From NCBI RefSeq assembly GCF_025060755.1, contig NZ_JANYUY010000001.1, positions 434,001 to 498,000 on the forward strand: a stretch of DNA of 64,000 bases, in the 5' to 3' direction. Within the stretch, counting starts at the first letter, position 1. Every line of letters starts with the position of its first letter. A program made the position numbers and the translations under genes. This DNA comes from Paenibacillus doosanensis (lineage in GTDB: Bacteria; Bacillota; Bacilli; Paenibacillales; NBRC-103111). Below are positions 15,987-25,134 of this stretch, piece by piece. The notes under the pieces were generated by a model that saw only the letters and a list, made by a program, of their open reading frames with translations, did no database searches and had not been told where the DNA came from.

Positions 15987-17522
15987 TTACGCTTCAACCG
16001 GCAGCGCGCCGGACGGCGGCGTTTCGGCGACATCCGAAGAAGAAGCTTCCTCCGCCGCCCGCAAATATTGCCGCGGCTGCAGGTCCTTGGCCAACCTCCC
16101 GCGTTCGATCTCCCAGACGCGGGTGGCGAAATAGCGGACGATGTCCAAATCATGCGTCACCATGATGATTGTCGTCCCCTGCCGCCGCCAGGCTTCCAGC
16201 TTCTCCAGGATGGCGAACGTATTCGCCGCATCCTGTCCGAAGGTCGGCTCATCCAGCAGCACGAGCCGCTGCTCCTTGACCATGGCGGTAGCGACGCTAA
16301 GCCGCCGCTTCTGCCCGAGGGACAGCTGATACGGATGCTGGCTCCGCTGTTCCTCGAGGCCGAATTCCTCCAGCAGCGCAAGCGCCTGCTTCTCCGCGCC
16401 CAGGACACCGTCGCGCCGGAAGCCGAACGCCGCCTCGTCGAGCACCGAATGCGTGACGAACTGCATCTCCGGATTCTGGAACACGTAGGCGGCGCAATCC
16501 GCCACATCCTTGAATCCGCGCACTTCCCGTCCCGCGAGCCGGTACGCCTCGCCCGAAGCCGGGATCAGCTGCATCATCGCCTGCAGCAGCGTGCTTTTGC
16601 CTGCGCCGTTCTCTCCGACTACGGCGATCCATTCGCCGGGGCCGGCCTGCGCTTCGTCCACGTGCATCTTGGGCTCCCGCCCGCGGAAGGCGGTGAACTG
16701 CTTCAACTGAAGGAGCGGATTTCCGTACTCCCTGCCGGCCGCCGGCCCGGCCCCATCCGCATCCCGAAGCGCCCGGTACGCCGCGCCGGCGGCATAATCG
16801 CTCCATACGCCCGGATACCAAATGCCGAATTGCTGCAGCCGTTCCTTGTGCCGGTCGAAGACGGTCTCCGGCGAGCCGTCCGCCAAGATAGCGCCGTCGT
16901 GAGTGAAAAGCACGACACGATCGACAAAATCGATCACCTCGTCGATTTTATGTTCTACAATAAGTACGGTCTTGTCTTTGCCGATCTGCTTGATCGTATC
17001 CCATACCTGCTTCGTCCCTTCCGGATCGAGCAGGGCGGTCGGCTCGTCGAAGAACAGCACTTCCGGCTCCAGAGCCAATACGGACGCAATCGCAAGCCGC
17101 TGCTTCATCCCTTGAGACATCGACTGAATATCCAGATGAAGCTTAGGCAAATTCAATCCGACCTGCCGGAGCCCCTGCTCGATCCGGGCGGTCATCTCTT
17201 CCCGGGGAACTCCCAGATTCTCCAGCACGAACGCCATCTCCTCATCCACAAACGGCATGCAAAACTGGGTGTCGGGATCTTGGAACACATATCCCCAGGA
17301 CGGGGGAATGACAATCTCGTCGAATTTGACGGGAATCTCAATAACATCCGGGATGAGCCCGGTCAGCACCTGAAGCAGGGTCGACTTGCCGCAGCCGCTC
17401 GGACCGAGCAGCAGCACCTTTTGCCCCGTGTTGACCGAGAACGAAATATCGTCGAACAGCAGCGACGGACTGCCGGCGAACTTCAGCCGCAAACCGGTGA
17501 CGGATGTGCTGACCGGCATCAT
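15987..17522 (-). CDS. ykoD: Double-domain ECF transporter ATPase (YkoD type)
   Basis: The 511-residue protein fuses two ABC ATPase domains. Domain 1 has Walker A GPSGCGKST (about 41-49), signature SMSQGMKQR and Walker B VLFFDEPTALLD. Domain 2 has Walker A GENGAGKST, signature LSLGQKRR and Walker B LVLLDEPTFGQD. It provides ATP hydrolysis for YkoC/YkoE. Its start overlaps the ykoE stop as ATGATG/TGA, so expression is coupled. Confidence 0.92.
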   Translation of the reverse strand: MMPVSTSVTGLRLKFAGSPSLLFDDISFSVNTGQKVLLLGPSGCGKSTLLQVLTGLIPDVIEIPVKFDEIVIPPSWGYVFQDPDTQFCMPFVDEEMAFVLENLGVPREEMTARIEQGLRQVGLNLPKLHLDIQSMSQGMKQRLAIASVLALEPEVLFFDEPTALLDPEGTKQVWDTIKQIGKDKTVLIVEHKIDEVIDFVDRVVLFTHDGAILADGSPETVFDRHKERLQQFGIWYPGVWSDYAAGAAYRALRDADGAGPAAGREYGNPLLQLKQFTAFRGREPKMHVDEAQAGPGEWIAVVGENGAGKSTLLQAMMQLIPASGEAYRLAGREVRGFKDVADCAAYVFQNPEMQFVTHSVLDEAAFGFRRDGVLGAEKQALALLEEFGLEEQRSQHPYQLSLGQKRRLSVATAMVKEQRLVLLDEPTFGQDAANTFAILEKLEAWRRQGTTIIMVTHDLDIVRYFATRVWEIERGRLAKDLQPRQYLRAAEEASSSDVAETPPSGALPVEA

Positions 17523-18106
17523 TTTCTACGCTCCAGCGCCTGGTAATCGGCACGGCTGGCCGGACGGACCAGCTGCGTCACGCCGGTCGCCTCCAGCGCC
17601 TTGACGAGCCAGTAAGCGCACAGCCCGGTAAAGAACACCGAACCGATAAAGCGGAAGGCGAAATACAGCAGCAAATTCCATGATTGCAGATCGGTCAAAT
17701 AGCCTTTGAAGGCGTCGAATACGAGCGAAGCCGCCGCCGAACCGACTCCCGCAAGGCATGCCGTCGCCGCCGAGAAGCTGCGGTAGCGGAATAAAGCGAA
17801 AACCAGCTCCGCCAGCAGCCCTTGCGCAATCCCGTAAGTCAGCGATTCCACGCCGTATTGCGAGCCTGAGATCAATTCTCCCGACGCCGCCGCCACTTCG
17901 GCCAGCAAGGCGACGCCCGGCTTGCGTATGATCAGCGCCGCAACGGTAGCGGCCATAAACCAAACGCCGTATACGAGCTGATCGAGCTGCAGCCCGGCCA
18001 GCTTCACTACATTGGAGACGTCCCCCCACAACCGGTAAATAATGCCGAATACGATCGCGATGACGATCGTAACCAGGATGTCCGTCAATTTTAACCCTTT
18101 GGACAT
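17519..18106 (-). CDS. ykoE: Substrate-binding S component YkoE of a thiamine-precursor ECF transporter
   Basis: The 195-residue membrane protein has about five to six helices and matches the YkoE pattern (TDILVTIVIAIVFGIIYRLWGD, then QLVYGVWFMAATVAALIIRKPG and GELISGSQYG). I start at ATG 18106, 8 bases from GAGGAGGAG; an upstream in-frame start would place 44 residues inside the leader RNA. It is the first gene after the TPP riboswitch, and its position with ykoD, ykoC and tenA indicates HMP or thiamine breakdown-product uptake. Confidence 0.9.
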   Translation of the reverse strand: MSKGLKLTDILVTIVIAIVFGIIYRLWGDVSNVVKLAGLQLDQLVYGVWFMAATVAALIIRKPGVALLAEVAAASGELISGSQYGVESLTYGIAQGLLAELVFALFRYRSFSAATACLAGVGSAAASLVFDAFKGYLTDLQSWNLLLYFAFRFIGSVFFTGLCAYWLVKALEATGVTQLVRPASRADYQALERRK

Positions 18107-18180
18107 GTAAACCCACTCCTCCTCTATCTTGTTTGGGGCCATAGCTCCGACCTTCTTCTGATTGATTGGGACAACGCAAT

Positions 18181-18210
18181 AAGACCACTTCCCGAAACAG
18201 GAAGTGGTCT
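18181..18210 (-). terminator. Expression-platform terminator of the TPP riboswitch
   Basis: AGACCACTTCC and GGAAGTGGTCT form an 11-bp stem with a seven-base loop, followed on the minus strand by TTATTG. The left arm can alternatively pair with GGAAGTGG at the 3' end of the aptamer, so it works as a ligand-controlled terminator. Confidence 0.75.
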
Positions 18211-18245
18211 GCATGTTCAATAAATACACACGCTTCAAACGCTCT

Positions 18246-18333
18246 CCACTTCCCTACGCTGGCACGATCCAGATCAGGTTCAGAGGGTCTAGGATCTATT
18301 GATCCAGTCTCAGCCTTGCGGCTCCCCTAGTGA
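18246..18333 (-). ncRNA. TPP riboswitch (THI element)
   Basis: On the minus strand the conserved blocks are all present: GGGGAGCC, GGCTGAGA, GACCCTCTGAACCTGATCTG and the 3' block GCCAGCGTAGGGAA. P1 is formed by CACT (5') and AGTG (3'). Thiamine pyrophosphate binding would hold the 3' AGTGG in P1 and let the downstream terminator form, repressing ykoEDC-tenA. Confidence 0.95.
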
Positions 18334-18341
18334 CAATAATC

Positions 18342-18369
18342 ATATTAACACGAATGAAATAAATGTCAA
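18342..18369 (-). promoter_or_regulatory. Promoter of the thiamine operon
   Basis: TTGACA (18364-18369) and TAATAT (18342-18347) on the minus strand are separated by 16 bp and sit just upstream of the riboswitch, a typical housekeeping-sigma promoter. Confidence 0.75.
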
Positions 18370-18567
18370 CGGCTAATATATAGCATCATGGTCGCTTCGC
18401 TTCCGTCCGCATCGTTTGGAGCGGCATGCAACCGGAGAGCTTCAACCTTGTCGTTTCCTATGAAAATGTCATATGCATACGATTCTTTTTTCTTGCGTTG
18501 CAGCAGGTTCTGTGTCAAGATATTCGGTAGACAAGAGACTTTAGAAAGAACAGGTGAATGTACACTT

Positions 18568-19356
18568 ATGATGAAACCCTTTTTCCGCTTGTTGACCGAG
18601 CTGTCCTCGCGCAAGTCGATCTCCAGGTTAACGGGAGCTTTTGCCAAATCGAGAGCGAGCCGCGGCCTTATTCCGCGTTTTGCCAAAATATATGGAATTC
18701 CGATGCAGGATGCCGAGAAGCAGTGGACCGAGTACGCTTCGCTGAACGACTTTTTCACAAGACGCTTGCGCCAAGGGCTTCGTCCGGTGAACACCGCGGA
18801 GCATACGCTGGTCAGCCCCGTCGATGCCGCCATTACGGGCATGGGGCCGATCTCCGAAGGGTTGATTGTCAATGTCAAGGGACAGGATTACACCGTAGAG
18901 GAGCTGCTGAATCATTCTCCGCGTACGGTCAATTACAAGAACGGCTTCTACTTCGTCCTTTATTTGAGTCCGACGGATTATCACCGCATTCATACTCCGG
19001 TGGACGGCGTCATTATCGAGAAGGAACACGTGCCCGGCAAAGTCTACCCCGTCAATGAATTCGGGCTTCGCCAGATGCGCAGGGTGCTGAGCCGCAACGA
19101 ACGCCTGATCACTTACATGGATCATGAAGGCGGCGAAATCGCCGTTGTCAAAGTGGGCGCCATGAACGTCAGCAGCATTAAATACGTCTCGCCGCTGCCG
19201 GACCGGCTCAGCCGCGGGGACGAGCTGGCCTACTTCGAGTTTGGTTCCACCGTCGTGCTCTTGATGGAGACGAACACCTTCAAAAGCCGAGACGACCTGA
19301 AGGTCGGCAGCAAAGTTAAAATGGGCGAAGCTCTCGGAACGGTCAAGCCTTCCTAG
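18568..19356 (+). CDS. psd: Phosphatidylserine decarboxylase proenzyme
   Basis: The enzyme converts phosphatidylserine to phosphatidylethanolamine at the membrane. The 262-residue proenzyme has the catalytic Asp86 (SPVDA), His142 (HRIHTP) and the self-cleavage motif FGST (225-228), where cleavage before Ser227 makes the pyruvoyl group. I chose ATG 18568 with AGGTGA upstream; a longer frame from 18388 would add an unrelated 60-residue N-terminus. No phosphatidylserine synthase gene is adjacent. The exporter gene follows 46 bp downstream. Confidence 0.9.
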   Translation: MMKPFFRLLTELSSRKSISRLTGAFAKSRASRGLIPRFAKIYGIPMQDAEKQWTEYASLNDFFTRRLRQGLRPVNTAEHTLVSPVDAAITGMGPISEGLIVNVKGQDYTVEELLNHSPRTVNYKNGFYFVLYLSPTDYHRIHTPVDGVIIEKEHVPGKVYPVNEFGLRQMRRVLSRNERLITYMDHEGGEIAVVKVGAMNVSSIKYVSPLPDRLSRGDELAYFEFGSTVVLLMETNTFKSRDDLKVGSKVKMGEALGTVKPS

Positions 19357-19402
19357 AAACCGCCCCGCATCCTATGTTAAAGCAGAGGAGTTTAGTACAA
19401 CC

Positions 19403-20680
19403 ATGCAAGCAGCACAGACCGGAACGGCCGCTTCCGGAGCAATGACGCAGGCGGCGCCGCAGCCGGGCATCAAGCCTACCGTAATGCGTATTTTACTGGC
19501 GATCAGCATCGTACATTTATTCAACGACTCGATTCAATCGATCATCCCGGCGATTCTGCCGATTCTCAAGGATACGATGCGGCTGAATTATATGCAGTCG
19601 GGAATCATCGTATTTTCGCTTAATATGACCGCTTCGATCATGCAGCCTGTCGTAGGACTGTATGCGGACCGCAAGCCTTCCCCCTACATGCTTCCTCTCG
19701 GAATGGGGCTTACCTGCTTGGGGGTCTTCGGGCTGGCCTTTGCGCCGAATTATTGGCTTATTTTACTGTCCGTCGTCCTCGTCGGACTCGGCTCGGCAAT
19801 CTTCCATCCGGAGGGCTCGCGGGTAGCCCATATGGCTGCAGGCTCGCGCCGCGGGCTGGCGCAGTCGATCTTCCAGGTCGGCGGCAATGCCGGACAATCG
19901 CTCGCATCCATTATGACGGCGCTGATCTTTGTGCCGCTCGGCCAGCGGGGCGCCGTATGGTTCATGCTCGTAGCGGGACTGGCCATCGTCGTCCAGATGT
20001 ATATCGCCCGCTGGTACGGCGGCTATTTGGCCGCCCACCCGCGCAAAGCCAAATCGGCGGCGGCGCGCGCCGTCAGTCCGGCCCGTAAGAAGGAAGTGAG
20101 CTTCGCCGTCGTCATGCTCATCTTCCTGGTCTTTGCCAGATCGTGGTATCACTCGGGCGTCTCGATCTATTATCCGTTTTATTTGATGGAAAAGTTTCAA
20201 TTGTCGCTGGAGCATGCGCAGATTTATATTTTTCTGTTCGCCGCCGCCGGCGCCGTAGGCACGTTCCTCGGCGGGCCGCTGGCCGACCGGTTCGGACGGC
20301 GCAACCTGATCTTCTTCTCCATGCTCGGCTCGGCGCCGCTGGCGCTGGCGCTTCCTTATGCGAACGCGTTTTGGGCCTACGTCATTTTGCTGATTAACGG
20401 ACTGATCATTTTATCCAGTTTTTCCGTAACCGTCGTCTATGCGCAAGAACTGATTCCCGGCAAAGTGGGCACCGTATCCGGTCTCATTACCGGAATGGCT
20501 TTCGGCATGGGCGCTCTGGGCGCCGTCGCTCTCGGAAGTCTGATCGACAAATTTCACCTGACGGTCGTCATGCAGATGCTCAGCTTTCTGCCTCTGCTCG
20601 GGCTGCTCACCTTTTTCCTGCCTTCCGACCGCAAGCTGAAGGCATGGGCGCAGGAAGCGGAAGGCGCTGCCGGGAAGTAG
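19403..20680 (+). CDS. MFS transporter, Fsr (fosmidomycin-resistance) type
   Basis: The 425-residue, twelve-helix MFS protein carries Fsr-family signatures: LFNDSIQSIIPAILPILKD in helix 1, YADRKPSPY in loop 2-3, and GLGSAIFHPEGSRVAHMA in helix 4-5. AGAGGAG lies upstream of the ATG. It is expected to export small drugs. A strong bidirectional terminator follows at 20723. Confidence 0.85.
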   Translation: MQAAQTGTAASGAMTQAAPQPGIKPTVMRILLAISIVHLFNDSIQSIIPAILPILKDTMRLNYMQSGIIVFSLNMTASIMQPVVGLYADRKPSPYMLPLGMGLTCLGVFGLAFAPNYWLILLSVVLVGLGSAIFHPEGSRVAHMAAGSRRGLAQSIFQVGGNAGQSLASIMTALIFVPLGQRGAVWFMLVAGLAIVVQMYIARWYGGYLAAHPRKAKSAAARAVSPARKKEVSFAVVMLIFLVFARSWYHSGVSIYYPFYLMEKFQLSLEHAQIYIFLFAAAGAVGTFLGGPLADRFGRRNLIFFSMLGSAPLALALPYANAFWAYVILLINGLIILSSFSVTVVYAQELIPGKVGTVSGLITGMAFGMGALGAVALGSLIDKFHLTVVMQMLSFLPLLGLLTFFLPSDRKLKAWAQEAEGAAGK

Positions 20681-20722
20681 CTGTTTGTTGAAGCCGGCCG
20701 TTTCATAAACAGCAAGTACGGC

Positions 20723-20766
20723 AAAAGAGGCAGTTCAGGGCGCTGAAACCCTGAAACTGCCTCTTT
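20723..20766. terminator. Strong bidirectional terminator
   Basis: AAAGAGGCAGTTCAGGG and CCCTGAAACTGCCTCTTT pair with one extra base, flanked by A and T runs. It separates the Fsr-like exporter from the convergent secreted-protein gene. Confidence 0.85.
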
Positions 20767-20854
20767 GCTATTGCCGGCGAATATAGACTGGAGCCTTGCC
20801 CGCAAGTGAGATCCGGCCGCCTCCGATTGCCGCGTCCAGCGCTCTGCCGACGCT

Positions 20855-22279
20855 TCAATAAGCAAAAAATACGACCTGATAAACCACCCGCGCCTCATGG
20901 CCTTCGGCATCTTTGAGCCCGGAGATTTGCACCTCGAAACGGTCTCCGTCCTCATACCTCATATCCCCGCCCGGCCTGAATACGATGCAATTGGGCACGC
21001 CGTATTTATGCGTATTGACATTGAAATAGGCTTTTCCTTCGCCGGCGGCATCGTCGTCCTTATCCATCGTCCAGATCTCCCGGTCGTTCAGCCGGGTTAA
21101 CGATACGGACACCTCGTTCGGATCGGGCGTCGCATATTTGTCCGGATTTAACGTCACCGACCAAGGATCATTTCCTTGGAAATATTTTAGCGGAAAATAC
21201 CCTTTGCCTGGCCAGCTTATTATGTCATAGTCAAATTTATCCGCGCGGCTCTGATCCAACACCTGCATCGATGAATAAAACGACCGATACCCGTTAGCCG
21301 CCCGGCCTTCGGCCAAGCCGAAGCCGATTTTCTTCAAATCCGGGTTTAAAATCCATCTTCTGTGGCCGACGGAGGCAACATTCGATTCGTCATTGTCGCT
21401 CATATAGGAAACGACGGTTCTCGGTAAAATCGCGTTCTGCTTAACGGCTCCCGCAGCGCCGTACAGGCTGTATATGTTGCTGCTGCTCGTGGAGGCATAT
21501 CCTTTGCTGTAAAAGCTTTCGCTCATGCCTTTCGGCTTCGCGGGCGTATGCGACAGCTTACCGTATACGGCCAGCAGCACGGCTCCGTACTGAGCTTGCT
21601 CGTTCAGGAGCGAATCCTGCGCGAGATCGTCGGGAATACCCGCCAAATAGCGCATCGCATTGACGGTTCGGACGCCGTCTTCGATAAAATCGGTATTGAG
21701 CTTGCCTGCTTGATGGGGGGAGACGATTTGCGGCTTGTCCTCGAAGGGATCGCCGGAGAACTGCGGAACGGCCGCCATCATTCTGGAGACGATCTGGCGC
21801 TTCGTCCTGCCGTAGAACGGCTCGTCCGCATCGATGCTGACCGTTTGCGTACCGGCATCCCAAGATACGTACATCCCGAACACTTCGTTGAAAAAGCGGG
21901 CGGGAACCATCGCCGTATTCCCGACCAAACGCACCTCCGACTCCAGCTCCTGCGGCCGATCCGCTATATAAGCTTCTTTGGAGCCGACAGGCAGCCTTGC
22001 GGACTGGCCGTCCTTAGTGACGGTAACGGTTCTGGAGTGATCGGACCAGGCGACAGATGCGCCAAGCGCTTCCACAACCGGACGCACAGGTACGAACGCA
22101 ATCCCGTTCATCAGCAGCGGCGCCTGATCCATCGCTTCGGCGGCACCGTTAATTTTCACCGTAATGCCGCCGTCGTCCGCATAAGCGGCGGCGGGTCCCG
22201 GCCCGGCCGTCCAGATTAGTGCCAGCATTGCAAACAGAGACGCCGTTACGGCCGTCCCCCTACCCCATCGACGTTTCAA
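20855..22279 (-). CDS. Secreted protein with copper-amine-oxidase N-terminal domain and CAP domain
   Basis: The 474-residue protein begins at TTG 22279 (GGGGGTGAG upstream). It has a signal peptide (about 1-33), two lobes of the copper-amine-oxidase N-terminal fold (VNGIAFVPVRPVVEALGASVAW and a second around 105-150) and a CAP/SCP-like domain (about 195-345; VGHRRWILNPDLKKIGFG). The rest is a mixed C-terminal domain. This architecture is common in Paenibacillus wall-associated proteins. CAP domains have no single known activity, so the role is open. Confidence 0.8.
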   Translation of the reverse strand: MKRRWGRGTAVTASLFAMLALIWTAGPGPAAAYADDGGITVKINGAAEAMDQAPLLMNGIAFVPVRPVVEALGASVAWSDHSRTVTVTKDGQSARLPVGSKEAYIADRPQELESEVRLVGNTAMVPARFFNEVFGMYVSWDAGTQTVSIDADEPFYGRTKRQIVSRMMAAVPQFSGDPFEDKPQIVSPHQAGKLNTDFIEDGVRTVNAMRYLAGIPDDLAQDSLLNEQAQYGAVLLAVYGKLSHTPAKPKGMSESFYSKGYASTSSSNIYSLYGAAGAVKQNAILPRTVVSYMSDNDESNVASVGHRRWILNPDLKKIGFGLAEGRAANGYRSFYSSMQVLDQSRADKFDYDIISWPGKGYFPLKYFQGNDPWSVTLNPDKYATPDPNEVSVSLTRLNDREIWTMDKDDDAAGEGKAYFNVNTHKYGVPNCIVFRPGGDMRYEDGDRFEVQISGLKDAEGHEARVVYQVVFFAY

Positions 22280-22364
22280 TCGCTCACCCCCGTGGGTATT
22301 CGTCCTTTTTATTTCGACGCTCTTGGCCCGATTTCCTGCATTTGGGAGACATTTGCTTATCCGT

Positions 22365-23843
22365 TCAGGAGCCCGCCGATCGCTTCATAACGGCGACGCC
22401 GTACTCCATTTCCTCTTCCGTCAGATGCGGAAAATGGAAATAGACGCCGATCCGGACGCCTTCGCTGCCCTCCCCGCGAATTTCCGACCAGCGAACTCCG
22501 GCATCCGCACATTGACTGCGGAACTGCTCGTACGCATGTGTGCATCCGCGCCACCAGCCGAATATATGCAGGCCTGCATCGCTTTTTACCCATGAGAACC
22601 GTTCGGATAACGAATCGGCCAGACGGCGGCTCAAGCTTTCGTATTTGCGAGAATAAATCCGCTTCATTCGGCGCAAATGCCGTTCATACTGCCCGCCGGC
22701 CATGAAGGCGGCAAGCGTTTTTTGCTCCAGCAGGCCGGCGGGCAGCGGCTCGAACAACGCTTTGGCTTTGGCGAACGGAGCGGCCAGCGCAGGCGGCAGC
22801 ACGGCGTAGCCGATGCGGACGGAAGGCAGCAGCGTCTTCGTAAAGCTGCCGATGTGAATCACCCTCTCCCTGCCGTCGAGCGCCTTCAGCGGCTCCAGCG
22901 GCATACCGCGGTGGCGGAACTCGCTGTCGTAATCGTCCTCTACGATGACGGCTCCCTTGGCGTAAGCCCATTCGAGCAGCTGCCTGCGGCGCTCCAGGCT
23001 TAAGACGACGCCGGTCGGAAACTGTCTGCCCGGCGTGACGAACAACAGCCGGGAATCCCAATCGGCCGGGACGATACCCTGCCCGTCCACCGGAACGGAT
23101 ACGGGTACGCCTCCGGCCGTGCGGACAGCTCGCGGAATCCCCTTGAAGCCCGGAGACTCGACAATGACCTTATCCCCTTCCCCTACGAGCAGTTGTACGG
23201 TTAGCGTTATCGCCTGCATCGAGCCGTTAACGACTATGATTTGCTCGGGCCGGGCGGCGATGCCGCGGGCTCTGCGCAAATATTGGGCGATCTGCTCCCT
23301 CAGCTCTTGATCGCCTTCCGTTGGCGGCAGCCCTCCTCGGCCGTTCGCCTGCCCTTCTTGCCGATACAGCAGGCGCGCCTGGGCGTGCAGACAACGATTC
23401 CATTCCTCATGCGGAAACCGCTGCAAATCGGTGGCATACGCATGAAAATCCGCCGTGCGGGGAGCTTTGCCGTTGTATGCGACCGAGCCGGCGGAGTACA
23501 GCTGCGCTTCCTGCTCCATTACGCGTCCGCCCCAGGGAGACAGCGCATAATCGTCTCTGTCCTCTCGCTTCGGCTCGCCGGGCCGCTGCTCCGCGTCGTA
23601 GAAGACGAAGGTGCCGCGGCCTACCCGGCATTCTACGTAGCCTTCGGCCGCCAGCATATCGTACACTTGATTGACCGTTCCGCGGGAGACGCCGGATAAG
23701 GCCGCCAGCTCCCGGCTCGACGGCAGCTTCGTCCCGCAAGGAAGCACGCCGCTTATTATGGAGTCTTTGATCGCATGGTAAAACGCCTGCATCTTGGTCG
23801 GGTATTTACCGGTATATCCTTGATACGGAATCTGAAAATCCAT
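22365..23843 (-). CDS. MocR-type regulator (GntR winged helix plus PLP aminotransferase fold)
   Basis: The 492-residue protein joins a GntR winged-helix domain (about 10-80; KLPSSRELAALSGVSRGTVNQVYD) to a fold-type-I aminotransferase domain. PLP-binding features are present: VIVEDDYDSEFR (Asp for the pyridine nitrogen), the Schiff-base lysine in IGSFTKTLLPSVRIGY, and Tyr. MocR proteins sense PLP or amino-acid adducts; PdxR subtypes control vitamin B6 genes. It is divergent from a PNPOx-fold gene, with an inverted repeat between them, which suggests PdxR-like control. Confidence 0.88.
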   Translation of the reverse strand: MDFQIPYQGYTGKYPTKMQAFYHAIKDSIISGVLPCGTKLPSSRELAALSGVSRGTVNQVYDMLAAEGYVECRVGRGTFVFYDAEQRPGEPKREDRDDYALSPWGGRVMEQEAQLYSAGSVAYNGKAPRTADFHAYATDLQRFPHEEWNRCLHAQARLLYRQEGQANGRGGLPPTEGDQELREQIAQYLRRARGIAARPEQIIVVNGSMQAITLTVQLLVGEGDKVIVESPGFKGIPRAVRTAGGVPVSVPVDGQGIVPADWDSRLLFVTPGRQFPTGVVLSLERRRQLLEWAYAKGAVIVEDDYDSEFRHRGMPLEPLKALDGRERVIHIGSFTKTLLPSVRIGYAVLPPALAAPFAKAKALFEPLPAGLLEQKTLAAFMAGGQYERHLRRMKRIYSRKYESLSRRLADSLSERFSWVKSDAGLHIFGWWRGCTHAYEQFRSQCADAGVRWSEIRGEGSEGVRIGVYFHFPHLTEEEMEYGVAVMKRSAGS

Positions 23844-23873
23844 TCGAACCTCTCCCTCCTCTCCATATTCAAT

Positions 23874-23902
23874 GGTCCAATAAAATCAATCTAAATTGGA
23901 TC
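23874..23902. promoter_or_regulatory. Inverted repeat in the mocR/PNPOx divergent region
   Basis: GGTCCAAT and ATTGGATC (one mismatch) flank a 13-base spacer and end directly at the TTTTGA of the rightward promoter. This is a plausible operator for the MocR regulator. Confidence 0.45.
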
Positions 23903-23931
23903 TTTTGAATTGTCAATCATTGCACTACACT
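23903..23931 (+). promoter_or_regulatory. Promoter candidate of the PNPOx-fold gene
   Basis: TTTTGA and TACACT are separated by 17 bp, 33 bp before the ATG at 23964. The -35 match is poor, as expected for an activator-dependent promoter. Confidence 0.4.
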
Positions 23932-23963
23932 GGGAATCAATCATTTCAAAGAGGTGACCCTAC

Positions 23964-24590
23964 ATGAGACGCAATGAATTTTCCGTAACGGAGCAAAATG
24001 AAATCGATGATTTTTTGCAAGAAATGTCGTTTGGCATTATGGGCACGGCGGGCTTGGACGGCTGGCCGCATTTGACCCCGATCAATTACGCCTACCATAA
24101 CGGACATATTTATATTCACGGCTCCCGCGCCGGACAGAAAATGAAAAAGATCGCCCGCCATAAGCAGGTCAGCTTCGCCGTCGCCAAGGAGTATGCGATT
24201 ATCCCGTCCTATTTCAGCGATCCGCAGCTCGCCTGTCCCGCAACGGCCTATTTCAAATCCGTGCACATCCGCGGGGAGGCTCAGCCTGTGGACGATCCCA
24301 CGGAGAAGGCCGAGGCCTTGTCGGCGCTGATGAAAAAGCTGCAGCCCGAGGGCGGCTACATCCCTATCGACGCCTCAGATCCGCTGTATCAAGGTGAGCT
24401 GAAGGCGGTATCCGTTGTCCGCATCGGCATTCTCGATCTGACCGCCAAATTCAAATTCGGGCAAAATCTCAGCGGCGAGCGCCGGGACAAGCTCGAACAA
24501 GATCTTCTCGCCAGAGGGCTTCCGCTCGATCCGGAAACCGCCGAGCTGATGCGCAAATATTGCCCGCATCATCGGGAAGAGAAGTCCTGA
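23964..24590 (+). CDS. Pyridoxamine 5'-phosphate oxidase-fold flavin protein
   Basis: The 208-residue protein has the split-barrel FMN-binding fold typical of Nim/PNPOx-like proteins (FGIMGTAGLDGWPHLTPINYAY, then HIYIHGSRAGQKMKKIARHKQVSFAV). AGAGGTGA lies before the ATG. Its position opposite a MocR regulator points to a link with vitamin B6 or amine metabolism, but members of this family also detoxify nitro compounds. It is not the canonical PdxH. Confidence 0.75.
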   Translation: MRRNEFSVTEQNEIDDFLQEMSFGIMGTAGLDGWPHLTPINYAYHNGHIYIHGSRAGQKMKKIARHKQVSFAVAKEYAIIPSYFSDPQLACPATAYFKSVHIRGEAQPVDDPTEKAEALSALMKKLQPEGGYIPIDASDPLYQGELKAVSVVRIGILDLTAKFKFGQNLSGERRDKLEQDLLARGLPLDPETAELMRKYCPHHREEKS

Positions 24591-24663
24591 GCAAGCGGCC
24601 GAAGCTCCAGCCGGTAGAAGATCGGTTGATGCCGCACGAACGGTATCCTCAAGCTCAGGCAGC

Positions 24664-24714
24664 AAAAAAGGGAAAGAACGTCCGCCGTCAGGCTTTTCGT
24701 TCTTTCCCTTTTTT
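24664..24714. terminator. Bidirectional terminator
   Basis: AAAAAAGGGAAAGAACG and CGTTCTTTCCCTTTTTT pair around a 17-base loop with A and T runs on both sides; it serves the PNPOx-fold gene and the opposite small gene. Confidence 0.85.
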
Positions 24715-24730
24715 CTTGCCCGAGAAGCGC

Positions 24731-25027
24731 TTATTCCTCCGCCTCTTGATAATGCTCCTTGCAGAAAGTTTCTACCAGAGCGCGCTCCTCATCTTCCATA
24801 TCAAATTCGAGGTAAACGTTCGTGCTTCTCTCGTATATTTCATATTTAACTATGTGAGCGCGGCTTTCCTCCACACTATAGATGACTCTGACGTACAGCC
24901 CGTTCTCGGAATACAGCTCGTCTTCCTCATCCACCTCGATGTCGAGCACGAACTCGTACCGTTTGCCTTGCAAAATTCCGAACGGGTCTCTAACCAGTTC
25001 CACGCTATAACCGCTAATGGCTATCAT
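24731..25027 (-). CDS. Small acidic conserved protein (DUF6509-like)
   Basis: The 98-residue product begins MIAISGYSVELVRDPFGI and contains YEFVLDIEVDEEDELYSENG. This resembles a short Paenibacillus/Bacillus family I recall as DUF6509; its function is unknown. I use ATG 25027, eight bases from AAAGGA; ATGs at 25045 and 25036 lack spacing. It is cytosolic and strongly acidic at both ends. Confidence 0.6.
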   Translation of the reverse strand: MIAISGYSVELVRDPFGILQGKRYEFVLDIEVDEEDELYSENGLYVRVIYSVEESRAHIVKYEIYERSTNVYLEFDMEDEERALVETFCKEHYQEAEE

Positions 25028-25134
25028 TTGTCTCATCCTTTCCATGCAGCCTCAGAATCCTATTATACATGGAAATGGGAAAAAGTAATCCGAAACATGC
25101 GCCTAACCACCTATGTTTTCAAATATAGCCCCAA

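Noticed and set aside
15921-17546. 541-codon plus-strand frame opposite the ECF ATPase
   Set aside because: Antisense shadow of ykoD, whose Walker and signature motifs are all intact on the minus strand.
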